Part shown: positions 36,539-49,100 of the stretch, in pieces
Layout of the letters: each line of letters begins with the position of its first letter
Numbering within the stretch: position 1 is the first letter of the stretch
Position numbers and translations under genes: made by a program
Assembly: GCA_024195265.1 (NCBI GenBank)
Contig: JAJLRJ010000008.1
Location: 6,258,488-6,322,487 of the forward strand
Length of the DNA: 64,000 bases
Direction of reading: 5' to 3'
DNA from: Dendrophyllia cribrosa
Lineage: Eukaryota; Cnidaria; Anthozoa; Scleractinia; Dendrophylliidae
Notes under the pieces: generated by a model
What the model saw: only the letters and a program-made list of their open reading frames with translations
What the model was told of the DNA's origin: nothing
Databases searched by the model: none

Positions 36539-36902
36539 ACCAAGCGCGGGAAAACGAAACTGAAGCCACGCACGGGAAAACGAAACTGATACCAAGCGCG
36601 GCAAAACGAAACTGGAACTAAGCGCGGGAAAAGGTAACTGAAACCAAGCGCGGGAAAACGAAACTGGAACCAAGAGCGGGAAAACGAAACTGGAACCAAG
36701 CGCGGGAAAAGGTAACTGAAACCAAGCGCGGGAAAACGAAACTGGAACCAAGAGCGGGAAAACGAAACTGGAACCAAGCGCGGGAAAAGGTAACTGAAAC
36801 CAAGCGCGGGAAAACGAAACTGGAACCAAGAGCGGGAAAATGAAACTGGAACCAAGCGCGGGAAAGTGTAACTAGAGCCAAGCGTGGGAAAACGCCCTAA
36901 AT
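36539..36902 (-). repeat. 26-bp minisatellite of E2F-like sites in the MECR 3' region
   Basis: Fourteen 26-bp units share CAAGCGCGGGAAAACGAAAC, whose complement TTTTCCCGCGC matches the E2F consensus. Three unit types repeat in fixed order over units 4-12, giving a 78-bp higher-order repeat. The array starts about 50 bp beyond the MECR stop codon and is probably within the 3' UTR. The long frames across it are shadows of its period. Confidence 0.93.
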
Positions 36903-36952
36903 TAAAGGTTGCAACTTTATTTGAATAAATTTGAGCAGCATCCGAATTATCC

Positions 36953-37119
36953 CTAGTCGTTCAATATTAAAAGTTGCTTGGTCTTTGAGTATGGCTTCAT
37001 TGCGTCAGATATCGCCGTCTTGAAGTTCTCCACTGCATGTTTTGTACAGGGCGGGGCTTTTAACTGTCCCTCATGTAGCATTTTACACACCTCCTCTAGC
37101 ATGCCTAATCTTGAAGCAT
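36953..37119 (-). CDS. MECR: MECR exon 10 (last)
   Basis: Acceptor TTTGTAG, 2 bases completing a codon, then [20 protein letters not shown] to a TAG at 36,953-36,955. It matches the C-terminal helix region of the family. Confidence 0.92.
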
Positions 37120-40100
37120 CTACAAACAACAAAGTAGTCGAGATTAAGCTCACGGAATACAAAAACAATTCAATTTTACAGTTTATGTCAAGACTCAGGA
37201 GACATCAAAAGTGTATCAAAACAGAAGATTTTTGGCTAAAATCCGATAACATTGTGTCCATCTACCGCCATAAAGGGGCCTGTTTGCAACAGGGCTCGAA
37301 AATAACTTTCGACCTTACTAGTGGATGAAATTTGATTTCTAACTAACCGAACTGATACTGCAATGTATTTAATACGTTTTTTGGTAGCCTGCACAACTGC
37401 CGCTTTTGTAGTGCGCGAGCGTGAAACTAAGGGCAAGCAACTTCTCTCTTGTCGTCTCTTCCTCGCGTACCTCGCACTCGGCGCTCGTTGCTCGCGCTAT
37501 GCGCACCGAAAAGACTCCGTTGTGCTGGCCTATTCTTGGTTTTCACATGACGTCATAAAAATTCAATGATCTAAAGTATACGTCCTACAAAGCTGTTTCT
37601 AACATGGTATGTGGATACCAGTGTTATAATCTTTCACAAAAAGTTTCAGGTTTTAACGATGTTTTGCTTCCGATTTATAAAGGTTTTAAACGTGTCACGC
37701 AATTCGTCACGATATTTCAGATAAGCCGTGAAAATAAACAAAATTGAACAAGTTGACAGTTATTTTTGCATTATAGATGTTTATAAGCCGATTAAATGGC
37801 ACTTATAGTGAATACAATATTTTGTGATGAGATTTTTGGTGTTATTAAGACTTTGAATTTTTATTGTTATTAAGACTTTGAAATTAACTAAGTAAAGCCA
37901 TAGGGGATCGGCTTTTTTTTCGAGTTAGGTGGTATTATGTCCCGGCCGTTGTGTCTCCAGTACCTTTCTTATGATCAGCGTTCCACTTGGTCATCCAGAA
38001 TCCTCTTACTTTTACATCACTAAATATCAAGGAACCCTTTAGAGAGAGAAAAGAAGAAAGAGTACAAAATTACTAAAAGGATACTCGGGCTACTGCCAAG
38101 AATGCCAAATATCAAAATTCAAGAAAAATTCCAATTTCAATTTTGTACAGTATTGAAATACAAATGGTACCATGCAAAAGTACTGCTGAAGAGGTTTCAT
38201 TTGAATGGTCACACCATAGGATTTCATCAATAGACTCAAAAGTTAGAACAAATGGTACCATGCAAAAGTACCGCTGAAAGGGTTTCAAATGGTCACACCA
38301 TAGGATTTCGTCCACAGACTCAAAAGTTAGAACTACATTACATGTCTTCGTAATTGACTCTGGTAGTAAAAGGGCAGGGTTCTCAGTAACTTTTTAATCA
38401 ACTGTTCCATTTCGGTTGACGGCCGTAACAATGTGGCACATGGCCAAAAGGTATGCTTGTCAAATAGGCTCAAAATGTCGAAAGATTGATATATATGTCC
38501 AAATTGCAATATATATGTCCAAATTGTAATATATATGTCCAAATTGCAATATATATGTCCAAATTGCAATATATATGTCCAAATTGCAATATATATGTCC
38601 ACAGTTTACAAAATATATGTCCAAGGCGATGACGTAATTTTCGACATATATATTGCGGATACAGTTTCGACATATAAATATCGGCGTGCAAACTTATGCA
38701 AATGAACTGACCCGTATCCCGCGAAGAATGAAAGCGAGGCTGCACCAAGCAACAACAACATGGCGGCAATGGAAGAAGACAGAATTCAGCGCATCGTGAG
38801 AGAAATTGTGAGTTCAGAGATAAGGAAAACGGGGTCTGGTTCTTCAATTCAACAGGATTTCAGCAACAACAGTGCTCTCCCGGCCGTTTACAATGTTGTA
38901 GATACCTTCCAAGATGTAAACGAAGAGTTGCCCTCCGTCAAGATTAAACTTTCGATAGTATTCCAAGTTCGGCAGCCCACCGACAGTCATGCTTTCATTC
39001 ATTTCATTTATTTAGTCATGCTTCGCGACAAATTGCTTCTAGTTTCAACCCTGCGGCAAATTATGGTGGTAGGGTCAGTCAAAGACGATCACGTTAATTG
39101 TCAGAGAATACTTCCCTATGCCTGGGATTCGTTTGTGCTCATTTCACGAGTCAAGTTCAAGTCAAGTTTAAAAAAAATATTTTTTCCTTTTTTTCGCGAT
39201 TCTTTTATTTTATTATTAATGGTCTCACAGTGGTGAACAGCCCGAAAGAAAAAATCATTTGAGATATATTGAAGACAAAAGCTTCATTTTATTCGCTGAC
39301 TGGTCCTGACTGTGGACGGCCAATTTGCTATTCATATGGGAGTCCAGACTTTTCGTAAAATTTCCATGTAATCACTTATTCTTACCAGTCCAAAATATTG
39401 TCTTTGTTCAAATGCATTAAGCGATTCTAGTGAGCGTTGATCTCATTCATACCAATTTCCTCAGTCTGTACTGTGTCCGTATACACTACGCGAACGACTC
39501 ATTTCGTGCAATTTGTTTGCTCATGAACTCACGGTTGTCACGCAACCTCTCATTCAAAGCCGGACTATTGAATGCAAGACTAAAAGTAGGTTGAATAATC
39601 GCGAAATTAATAAAATATTATAAATGAGGTCCTATTAAATAAATATGTGGGAAAAAAATTAGCTCATAAAGTAAGTTCTAGTTCAATATCAATCTCTTAA
39701 ACGGCACGTTTAAAGGCGTTCAGTGTGGTAGCTTCAATAATATCATTACCAGACCTTCATAGTTCTGAATACAAAGCTGTGTTTATAAACATTGCTAGAA
39801 GCTGATGGCTGAATAAACTTATTAGAATGGAACTTTCTTGTGACTCTCTGTTTCTGAATTACATGGGCTGGCATAGTGAGACTAATCATATTATTTATGG
39901 CTTTCCACACAACAATCAACCTCGTGTTCATTCTATGGCTGAAGGGGCACCCATCCCAGCTCGTTTGATAAGTTCGTAACGACCCCCAGGGACCTTGAGT
40001 AACAAGAGTTAACCCATCGTGCTGATCTGCACTGTATCTTTTCTAGTTCCAAAATATCCTTAGCGGGGTATGGGTCCCATACACTACTGGCATATTCTAA

Positions 40101-43100
40101 GTGTGGTCTTATGAGTGATTTACATGCCTTCTCCTTGACTGTTTGTGGACAATTTCCTAGGTTCCTCCTTAAAAAAGCTAGAGTTTGATTTGCTTTCTTA
40201 GTGACTATAATAGCTATTAGTATATACTGAAACAGTGGATAGCATTGTTGGCGCGCTCTGATTAGCTACTGAAACTCGGAATAGCAAGTGCTATTCACCT
40301 CCCAGCAATTTGCGCGCGAAAATTGCAATCGATGACAGGAATAAATGAGTTAAAAAGCATCATTTTCGTTATATTATCTCACTGTTTCAGTATATACTAA
40401 AACAACTACAGTAAAAACCCGCATACAAGAACATGTGGATTAAGAACACCCAGGCTGAAATTTGATAAAAAAAGGAGCATACCGTAAATGATCTAATAAA
40501 CGCCGGGGGCGTTTATTAAATTTCAAGGGTCCGAGGGGGGCGTTTAAAAGATAAGAGGCGTTTAAAAGAGAGAGGCGTTTATTCTAATAACTGTAACTGC
40601 AATAACTGTAATATGGTAACCTAAATACGGTAATATTATAACCTAAATGACAGACTATCAAGTCCGTCTGCTGATAAGTCTAAACCGTCTACAAATCCAT
40701 AACGGTATACACTGTATGGTACATACAAAGCGGCGGAAAAGGGTACCGTACTGGCATAGTTCTTATAGCTCAATGTCAACATCCGAGTCCTCGTCGAGCA
40801 CCATGGTATTTTCATCGCCGGCCTCTTCAATGTCTGAGTTAGTTATCAGGGAAGGAGGGCGTTTATTAGACGGGGGGCGTTTGTTAGAGAGGGGCGTTCA
40901 ATACAAACTTGTCATCTTAGGAGGGCGTTAATTAGATAGGAGGCGTTCATTAGATCGGGGGCGTTTATAAGATCATTTACGGTATATAAGAACACATTCA
41001 GCCTGAAAATTGTTCTTATATATAAAAACTCTTCCCTTTTCAGTTTAATAGAACAAACAGTGTCTGTAGCTTTACTGTGGTATTAGCGGATGCCAGTTGA
41101 AAGCTCGGTTGTGCAATTTATTTTCTAATGTTGTGTGTCTCAAGTTTAATTTTCTCTCAAAGTTATGTATTTCATCATAGTTAGTAAATCCCTTACATTT
41201 TTTTAGAAGTAAAAAATTAAGAACACTTAAGAACACTTTCAGGCTGATTTCACCTAAAATACCCGATATATAAGAACCCAATCAGCCTGAACCCCGAAAA
41301 TGGGTGTTCTTGTATGCGGGTTTTTACTGTATTCACCTCAGTGTAGGTGGGTAGTGGTGGATATTTACCTCGCCGCTTCGCGGCTCGGTAAATATCCACC
41401 ACTACCCACCTCCACTTCGGTGAATAGTTGTTAATTATTCGACCCAAGGCAATATATCATATCTTTGTTTAAACGTTTAAGGGAGTGTTAATTTAAATTC
41501 AGCTGTTGATACCGCTCGGCCGTGAACTGAATGATGAGTCTGAATATTGAATTTTGAATCAGGGTTCGAATACTCGAGGAATTTTTATAATAATATTACA
41601 TTTTTTTTCATGTAACAGAGTTTGTAAGAAATGATTTCGCAATTATTCAACCTTCTTTTAGTCTTGTATTTATTTTAAATACTCCGTCTTTGAATGAGAA
41701 GTTGTGTGACGTTACCGTGAGTTCGAACCATGTGTGAACAGATTCTAAGCGTCGTAAAATGAGTCGTTCGCGTATTGTACACGTACACAGACTGAGCAAA
41801 TCATTATATAATCCGAATGAAATCAACGCTCACTAGAATCGCTTAATGCATCTAAACAAAGATATAATATTTTGGACAGTCAGCGCGTGCGAATAAAATT
41901 AAGCTTTTGTCTTTCATAAATCTCAAATGATTGTTTTCTTTTTTCGGGCTGTTTACCACTGTGAGACCATTTAGACAACAACAATTATAATAATAAAATA
42001 AAAGAATCGCGAAAAAAGGAAAAGGTATTTTCTTTAAAACTTGACTTGAACTTGACTCGTGAAATAAGCACAAACGAATCCCGGGTATAGGGAAGTATTC
42101 TCTGATAATTAACGCGATCGTCTTTGACTGCCGCAGGGTTAAAACAAGAAGAAATTTGTCGCGAAGCAATGACTGTCGGTGGGCTGCCGATCTTGGAAAG
42201 TTTAATCTTGACGGAGGACAACTCTTCGTTTTCGTCTTGGAAGGTATCTACAACATTGTAAACGGGCGGGAGAGCACTGTTGTTGCTGGAATCCTGTTGA
42301 ATTGAAGAACCTGACCCCGTTTCCCTTATCTCTGAACTCATAATTTCTCTCACGATGAGCTGAATTCTGTCTTCTTCCACTGCCGCCGTGTTGTTGTTGC
42401 TTGGTGCAGCCTCGCTTTCATTCTTCGCGGGATACGGGTCAGTTCATTTGCATAAGTTTGCACGCCGATATTTATATGTCGAAACTGTATCCGCAATATA
42501 TATGTCGAAAATTACGTCATCGCCTTGGACATATATTTTGTAAACTGTGGACATATATATTGCAATTTGGACATATATATTGCAATTTGGACATATATAT
42601 TACAATTTGGACATATATATTGCAATTTGGACATATATATCAATCTTTCGACATTTTGAGCCTATTTGACAAGCATAAAAAGGTCTAACTAAACTTTGTA
42701 TTGGAACACTTAATTCACAGCTGTAACACTTACTAGTGACACCCCTCACAGGTGTTATATACCTGGCGTGAGTCTCACGCCTGCGAGTCCAAAACTCCGA
42801 TTTCACGCATACTCATGGCTATGGAGCAATTTCTCACGCCTGACTTACAGAAATTGAACTATCAGCCTTAACTGATCGCATGATCCAATTCAAAATATAG
42901 TTACGTTCATGAAAATATGGCACTTTTTTGTAGGTTTTTATCGTTCTGAACATTATTACAGCTGGATGTTATTAAACGGAGGTCTGTGGTCCATGGGAAC
43001 TTTCGAATTCTTCAGAACATCTTCGGACATCATCGGAAATGATCGGGTTCTCTTCGGATTTGGTCAGGTCGCCTTCAGAAATCCTCGCACTCCCACGAAA

Positions 43101-46100
43101 AAATTCTCACGCCTATCACTCGGAAAAAGTTGGCAGGTATAGTGTTATGGGTTACGGGTACAACTGAGAACACTGTGAAAGCGGTTCAACTAAAGTAGAT
43201 ACAGCAAAAGCCCCCATTTAAAAAGGAAACTGTCCTCTCCTCTTCTTGCATAAGGTGATTATGTTAACACAATGAGTGGAGGGACTGGGCCCCTCCATCC
43301 GCTTGGTTCTAGGTCCATACCGTAGGTACTGTGACAGGCTGCCTGGACATTCCACCATACGTTACCATTGTTCCTTTGGGCCTGGAAATAAAATGCTTAT
43401 CAGTTCACACTGGCAAAAAGGAATTCTACTTCTGTCATTTAATCCATACAAACTTGGGAAGCGTCTTTCACTGAAGAAAATAAATTATCCATAGACTTAC
43501 AAAAATGACATCAGCAAAAACAACAAAGGAAGAAAAAAATGTAAATAACATCTGTTACATTGTTCTTACCCCAAGTAGCGAAAAAGGAGCATTGAGCTCT
43601 TTCCTCCAACACAATTAAGAGCAAGTTTAGGAAGCTTAATTTTCTGAAACGAAATTCAATACATGTACAAGTTCATTGCAGGTCTTGTAAGAAAAAAACA
43701 GAAGGTTGGTTGGTGATATTCATGACAGTTACAGCAGCTACCAATCACACACAACCCATTGTACTTTATTCTCACTGGCAAATATTTGCAAATGGACTAA
43801 AAAGTGAAGTTTAAGCCCAATGTTAATATAAATCAACTTGAGTTGATGAATCAGTGCACAAATATACCAACCTTCATTGCTTCCTTCATTTCAGAGCTTC
43901 TTAGATCCTCTTCAGTGACAACATGATTTGCTCCTAGTCCTAAGAGGTGACTTTTCAGGTCCTCCAAATCTGGTCTAATGAAGCACATAATAGAATCTAA
44001 ACTTAAAATTTAATTTACAAGCAACACATCATAATGCAAGCTAACCTTTTGATGTTTTTTTTCATTCTTGGGATACGGCATTCACAGTTTCAGGAGTGTT
44101 AGTATAAGCATTACCTGTCGCGAACAATGTTGACAGTGTTTAAGCCCCAGGCTGCAGCAAGTTGGATAATTGCCTGTCCAACGCCACTGTTTGCTCCATT
44201 TTGAATCACAGTGTCACCTTGACAACAGAAACATTGTTTATCATAAGATGTGTTAAATTCTGCTGCGATTTGGTCAAAATACACTAAATAGTTGACAAGG
44301 TACCTTTGCTAAAATATAAAATTGTTCTTAGAACACCAAGAAGAAAATATCAAGTGATTTATTCAAGGAAGAACAAACTTTAATACGTTTTTCTGCGATT
44401 TTTCCAAGACATTTGGGAGGAACTTGAAAAAATTCTCCATTTTTTTCAAGCAATCCATTTCCATCCTGGCCATCTGCAGCCAAAGATAAGGAATACTAGT
44501 TTCTATGCACTGGTAGAGTATTTGTTAACAAAACTGGACCATTATTTGTAGGTTTCCATTGAAACAAATATATTTTTTGGCTTTTCAAAGTGATACTAAA
44601 AATAGGTGGCATAGCCCCTTTAATAATTATTGTCTGAGAAATTCAATCCTAACAAGTAATTACATCTTTCTGTAGCAGTCATTCCAATAATCAATCATTT
44701 GTGTTACCTGGCTCAAGGTCTTCAAAGTCCTTCAGCATCCTGAATGCAGTACAAGGGTTAACACTAACTGTTGCTGCAGCATCCACAGGGAGACCAGCTG
44801 GAATTTTCAAAACTTGGTCTTCTGTAACCACAAGGTGCCTTCTCCAAGATCCTAGACATAAACATAGCCTCAATTAAAGTTTAACTTTTGAATTAAGTTA
44901 AAATTTATAGAATCATTACCTAAACATAGATCTGCGCTTAGCACCACTTGGTCGCCTGCCCTGAGACCCTTCACATCGCTACCAACTTCTGTGACCTCTC
45001 CAATACCCTCACTACCACCAACAGCTGGTAAAGGTGGCTTGATTCCATAAGTACCTAAGAAATATATAATTTTTATCAAACATTGAATTGGTTGTAAATA
45101 CTGTAAATGTGCTCCACTTTTTATCATTGTGTTGTTTCAGCAAAAATCTCATGTCCATCCTAACCCTCTGGAAATGAGACCCCCCTCCCACTAAAAATTT
45201 GGCTCATGGCTGGTGTACGGTGATGGGATGGGATGGGATGGGATGGGATGGGATGGGATGGAATGGGATGGGATGGGATGGGATGGGATGGGATAGGATG
45301 GGATGGGATGGAATGGGATGGGATGGGATGGTATGGAATTGTATTAGGTTGTATTACATTAGGCTTTATGACATCAGTCAGGTTGTCGTACACCAGCCAT
45401 GAGCTCAGAATTTCCAATAACCTTCCATGGGGAAGGTATTAGATATTTTCCGGAATCAAAAACAAATTTCATCATTTTGATATCGATGTCACAAACATTA
45501 TTTCAGCATTCCCAGGTTAACAGTAAGCATCTTTTGACCTATTTCTCAAGTATCAAATAATTTAATATCTATCTTGCCAGAGGTTTATTTCAATTTTTTA
45601 TTTTTTATCAATCACCTTAGATTTACTAATACATTATGACATTTTACAATTCCATAAAATCTTTCTTTTTTAGACAGCAAAACAAACTAAGAAAAAGCAG
45701 TTTTCAATCAAGTGTAAAGAAACAATCTCCATTCATCAATCACAACTCAATTAACCCATTGACACCTGAACCGCCCGTAACCGCCCGTACAAGACTCCAC
45801 TGCTTTAAAAAATTGTAACTTTCTCAATCGTGCGAACATTGCCTTAACTAGCAGTTGTGAGCATTGACTAGAAAGTCTTTCAAATTGAGATACCCAATAA
45901 ACACAAAAAAGTCAGCGATTTTTGCAGAATATCAGCGTTTGAATTTGGACAATAACAAAAATTACCGTTTTTAACGTCATAGAAAAACAACAAAAATCAC
46001 GTTTTTGCCTTTAGTTTTTTTTATTCAAATCATCGTGGCAAACCCAAAAGTCAACATTTACAGCAAAATTCAGTCCTAGTCCTAGCTTAGCAGTGAATTT

Positions 46101-49100
46101 TTTTGCTCTTATTCGTTGCTCGGGCCTAGCTACAGCTTCTTATACTAGTGCATACTCACCTTGCCTCAATTTTCAACATCACCACCGCACTGCATGCTAG
46201 GAAAAAAACAGATTTTTTGACAGCGCCCATTCCGTCCTCCAAAATTTTCATATATATACTAAGTCCACAGCCACTCTGACCCACCGCCGAAATTTCGCGC
46301 TTGTTGTGTTCTCCTGTGGTCGCAACTTCCAAAATATGCCGCGGTAGGTCGAGAAATTCATCCAAAGTCGAGTCCCAAAGCCACTTCGTTTCCAGGCGGC
46401 CATTTTTCCAGTTCAACGAGCAACGAGCAACGAGCCAAATTCGTAAACGAAGTACAACACCTAACTCGCTTCATTGAGAAGTGGACTCTGAACTACCTCC
46501 AAGCTTAATGATGCTCACCAGGCAGCTACTAAAGATGAAAAATGGCTGTGAACTTACCAAAAATCGTAGATAATTCATATTGGACCCTTTATTGCAAATC
46601 AACCAAGCAAAATGAGATCATCACAATGACGTTTCCAGTAAACTCGAGCCTTCAGTGTTTTAGAACAGCAGCACTTTCAATGGTAACTCCAAATATGAAG
46701 TCACGAAATCCTATAGGGCGTGTGTATGCAGAAAATCACTCAAAAACGTAAAAATCCTCAGGTGTGAATGGGTTAATGAAGAAAAATAAAGGTCACGTGA
46801 CCAGGGCTTTTGACACCCCCCGGCGAAAGTTAGGGTTAGGGATAGTTCAAATCTAGGGTTAGTGTTAAGATTCTAGGGTTAGAACAATTTCTAGGGTAAG
46901 GTGTAACTTGGCTCAGGGCCAGGCCTAACTTAGGGTTAGGTCCCAGGTTTGGGGTTGGCCAGGTCACGTGATAGGCAATAGTATCAAACTTGATCACCCA
47001 ACATGAACTGACCCTCGACTACTGACTGTCACCAGCTGTTCTAACTCCACCTCTTATGTCTAGTTTTGAAAATCACCACCCCTTGAAGTTGGCTTTCATG
47101 CAACTTTCACCTTTGCACTAAATATTGGCCAGCAACTAGTACCCTCCCCCCCAGATCTTGATGCATATGCCTGTTTTCAAATTAAATAGTGATGACATGT
47201 TCCTAGTCTTAAGGGTTTTTTGTTTGACTGGTTTAAGAGCCAAAACTATCAACTGTAAGAAAAATAGATTTTTTGATTAACCCATTGACACCTGAACCGC
47301 CCGTAACCGCCCGTACAAGACTCCACTGCTTTAAAAAATTGTAACTTTCTCAATCGTGCGAACATTGCCTTAACTAGCAGTTGTGAACTTGACTAGAAAG
47401 TCTTTCAAATTGAGATACCCAATAAACACAAAAAAGTCAGCGATTTTTGCAGAATATCAGCGTTTGAATTTGGACAATAACAAAAATTACCGTTTTTAAC
47501 GTCATAGAAAAACAACAAAAATCACGTTTTTGCCTTTAGTTTTTTTTATTCAAATCATCGTGGAAAACCCAAAAGTCAACATTTACAGCAAAATTCAGTC
47601 CTAGTCCTAGCTTAGCAGTGAATTTTTTTGCTCTTATTCGTTGCTCGGGCCTAGCTACAGCTTCTTATACTAGTGCATACTCACCTTGCCTCGACTTTCA
47701 ACATCACCACCGCACTGCATGCTGGGAAAAAAACAGATTTTTTGACAGCGCCCATTCCGTCCTCCAAAATTTTCATATATATACTAAGTCCACAGCCACT
47801 CTGACCCACCGCCGAAATTTCGCGCTTGTTGTGTTCTCCTGTGGTCGCAACTTCCAAAATATGCTGCGGTAGGTCGAGAAATTCATCCAAAGTCGAGTCC
47901 CAAAGCCACTTCGTTTCCAGGCGGCCATTTTTCCAGTTCAACGAGCAACGAGCCAAATTCGTAAACGAAGTACAACACCTAACTCGCTTCATTGAGAAGT
48001 GGACTCTGAACTACCTCCAAGCTTAATGATGCTCACCAGGCAGCTACTAAAGATGAAAAATGGCTGTGAACTTACCAAAAATCGTAGATAATTCATATTG
48101 GACCCTTTATTGCAAATCAACCAAGCAAAATGAGATCATCACAATGACGTTTCCAGTAAACTCGAGCCTTCAGTGTTTTAGAACAGCAGCACTTTCAATG
48201 GTAACTCCAAATATGAAGTCACGAAATCCTATGGGGCGTGTGTATGCAGAAAATCACTCAAAAACGTAAAAATCCTCAGGTGTGAATGGGTTAAAGCAAA
48301 TATCATTGTAGACGGTGCCAGGAGCAGCAAAACATGTTCCAGCACTTTGGTCGAGAAAATGCCAGTTAGTCATCATGCATAGTAATGTAAACCACAACAA
48401 ACATGACTAATTTTGACACTCAATTCAACACTGCTCTAAAAGTATTCAATATAAATTATGTCTTTTACCATTACCTTGTATCTGATTGATGTCAGCAGGG
48501 TTTATTGGAGCAGCCAGCATGTGTAATAACACAGATCTGGTACCAAAGTTACTTGCCTCTACTTTCTGTAAACTATCCAAAGAAATGTAAAGCATATGTT
48601 GTGGTTTAATTTTTGTTTTGGTTTGAAAATTTTCAAACCAGTTTAATTTTTATTTTCCTTTGTCTGAGATTCATTATCATAATCTGGGACAAAGGAAAAT
48701 GAAAATCAAACTGGTTTGAAAATTTTTAAACCAAAGAAAAAATTGAACCACAACACATACATGAGTTCCATTAACTTTAAAAAATTAATAAAATGCTTCT
48801 ATGAGACCTGTTTTAGGGGCCCTAGTATGTTTTAGTTTTTGTTCTCTCACTTGCTTTTGTGATTCACCGGAAATCATTTCTATAGTTTCTGTTCGATTTC
48901 CACTAGCCATTTTGGCTAGTAAAAGCAAAAATTTACAAGCCAAAACTGATTTTTTACAAGACTTTGGCTACCGTTAATCTCAAGCCCTTTCATTAGGACA
49001 CCTTACAACTTCGAATGGCCCTCAAGTTCCTGTTGAAATATCATCTAACACTATCAGCATTATAGAAGGTCATGGCAGTTTCATCTCATGCACAGTCCTC

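Larger units (their letters stand above)
40407..41331. mobile_element. 921-bp mariner-type element, interrupted
   Basis: TA at 40,407-40,408 and 41,330-41,331 flanks perfect inverted ends of about 25 bp starting CAGTAAAAACCCGCATACAA. CAGT termini with a TA duplication are classic Tc1/mariner/pogo features. Its interior is split by a second element at 40,482-40,982. Confidence 0.88.
38446..42683. mobile_element. 4.2-kb element with ~1.1-kb inverted arms and 6-bp target duplication
   Basis: The termini TATGCTTGTCAAATAGGCTC at 38,452 and the inverted copy ending at 42,677 are bordered by AAAAGG at 38,446-38,451 and 42,678-42,683. The left arm runs to about 39,605 and the right arm back to about 41,635. 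Each arm carries subterminal ~20-bp repeats of ATATATGTCCAAATTG and the same N-terminal ORF. No transposase is recognisable. The 6-bp duplication alone does not assign a superfamily. Confidence 0.85.

Noticed and set aside
36497..36881. Three overlapping minus-strand frames repeating a VPVSFSRAW-like peptide
   Set aside because: A 26-bp period cycles through all frames; open frames in every phase are expected from the repeat alone.
36978..37328. 116-codon plus-strand frame
   Set aside because: Antisense shadow of MECR exon 10; no splice or domain support.
38446..42683. Polinton/Maverick assignment for the 4.2-kb element
   Set aside because: A 6-bp duplication and long inverted ends fit, but the ends do not start with AG and none of the expected polymerase, integrase or capsid genes is present.
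45160..45442. GWDGM-like and SHPIP-like repeat peptides on both strands
   Set aside because: Pentanucleotide microsatellite translated in different phases.
46826..46945. Possible internal telomere or chromosome fusion point
   Set aside because: TTAGGG-like words are few and irregular, and intact MECR exons lie on both sides.
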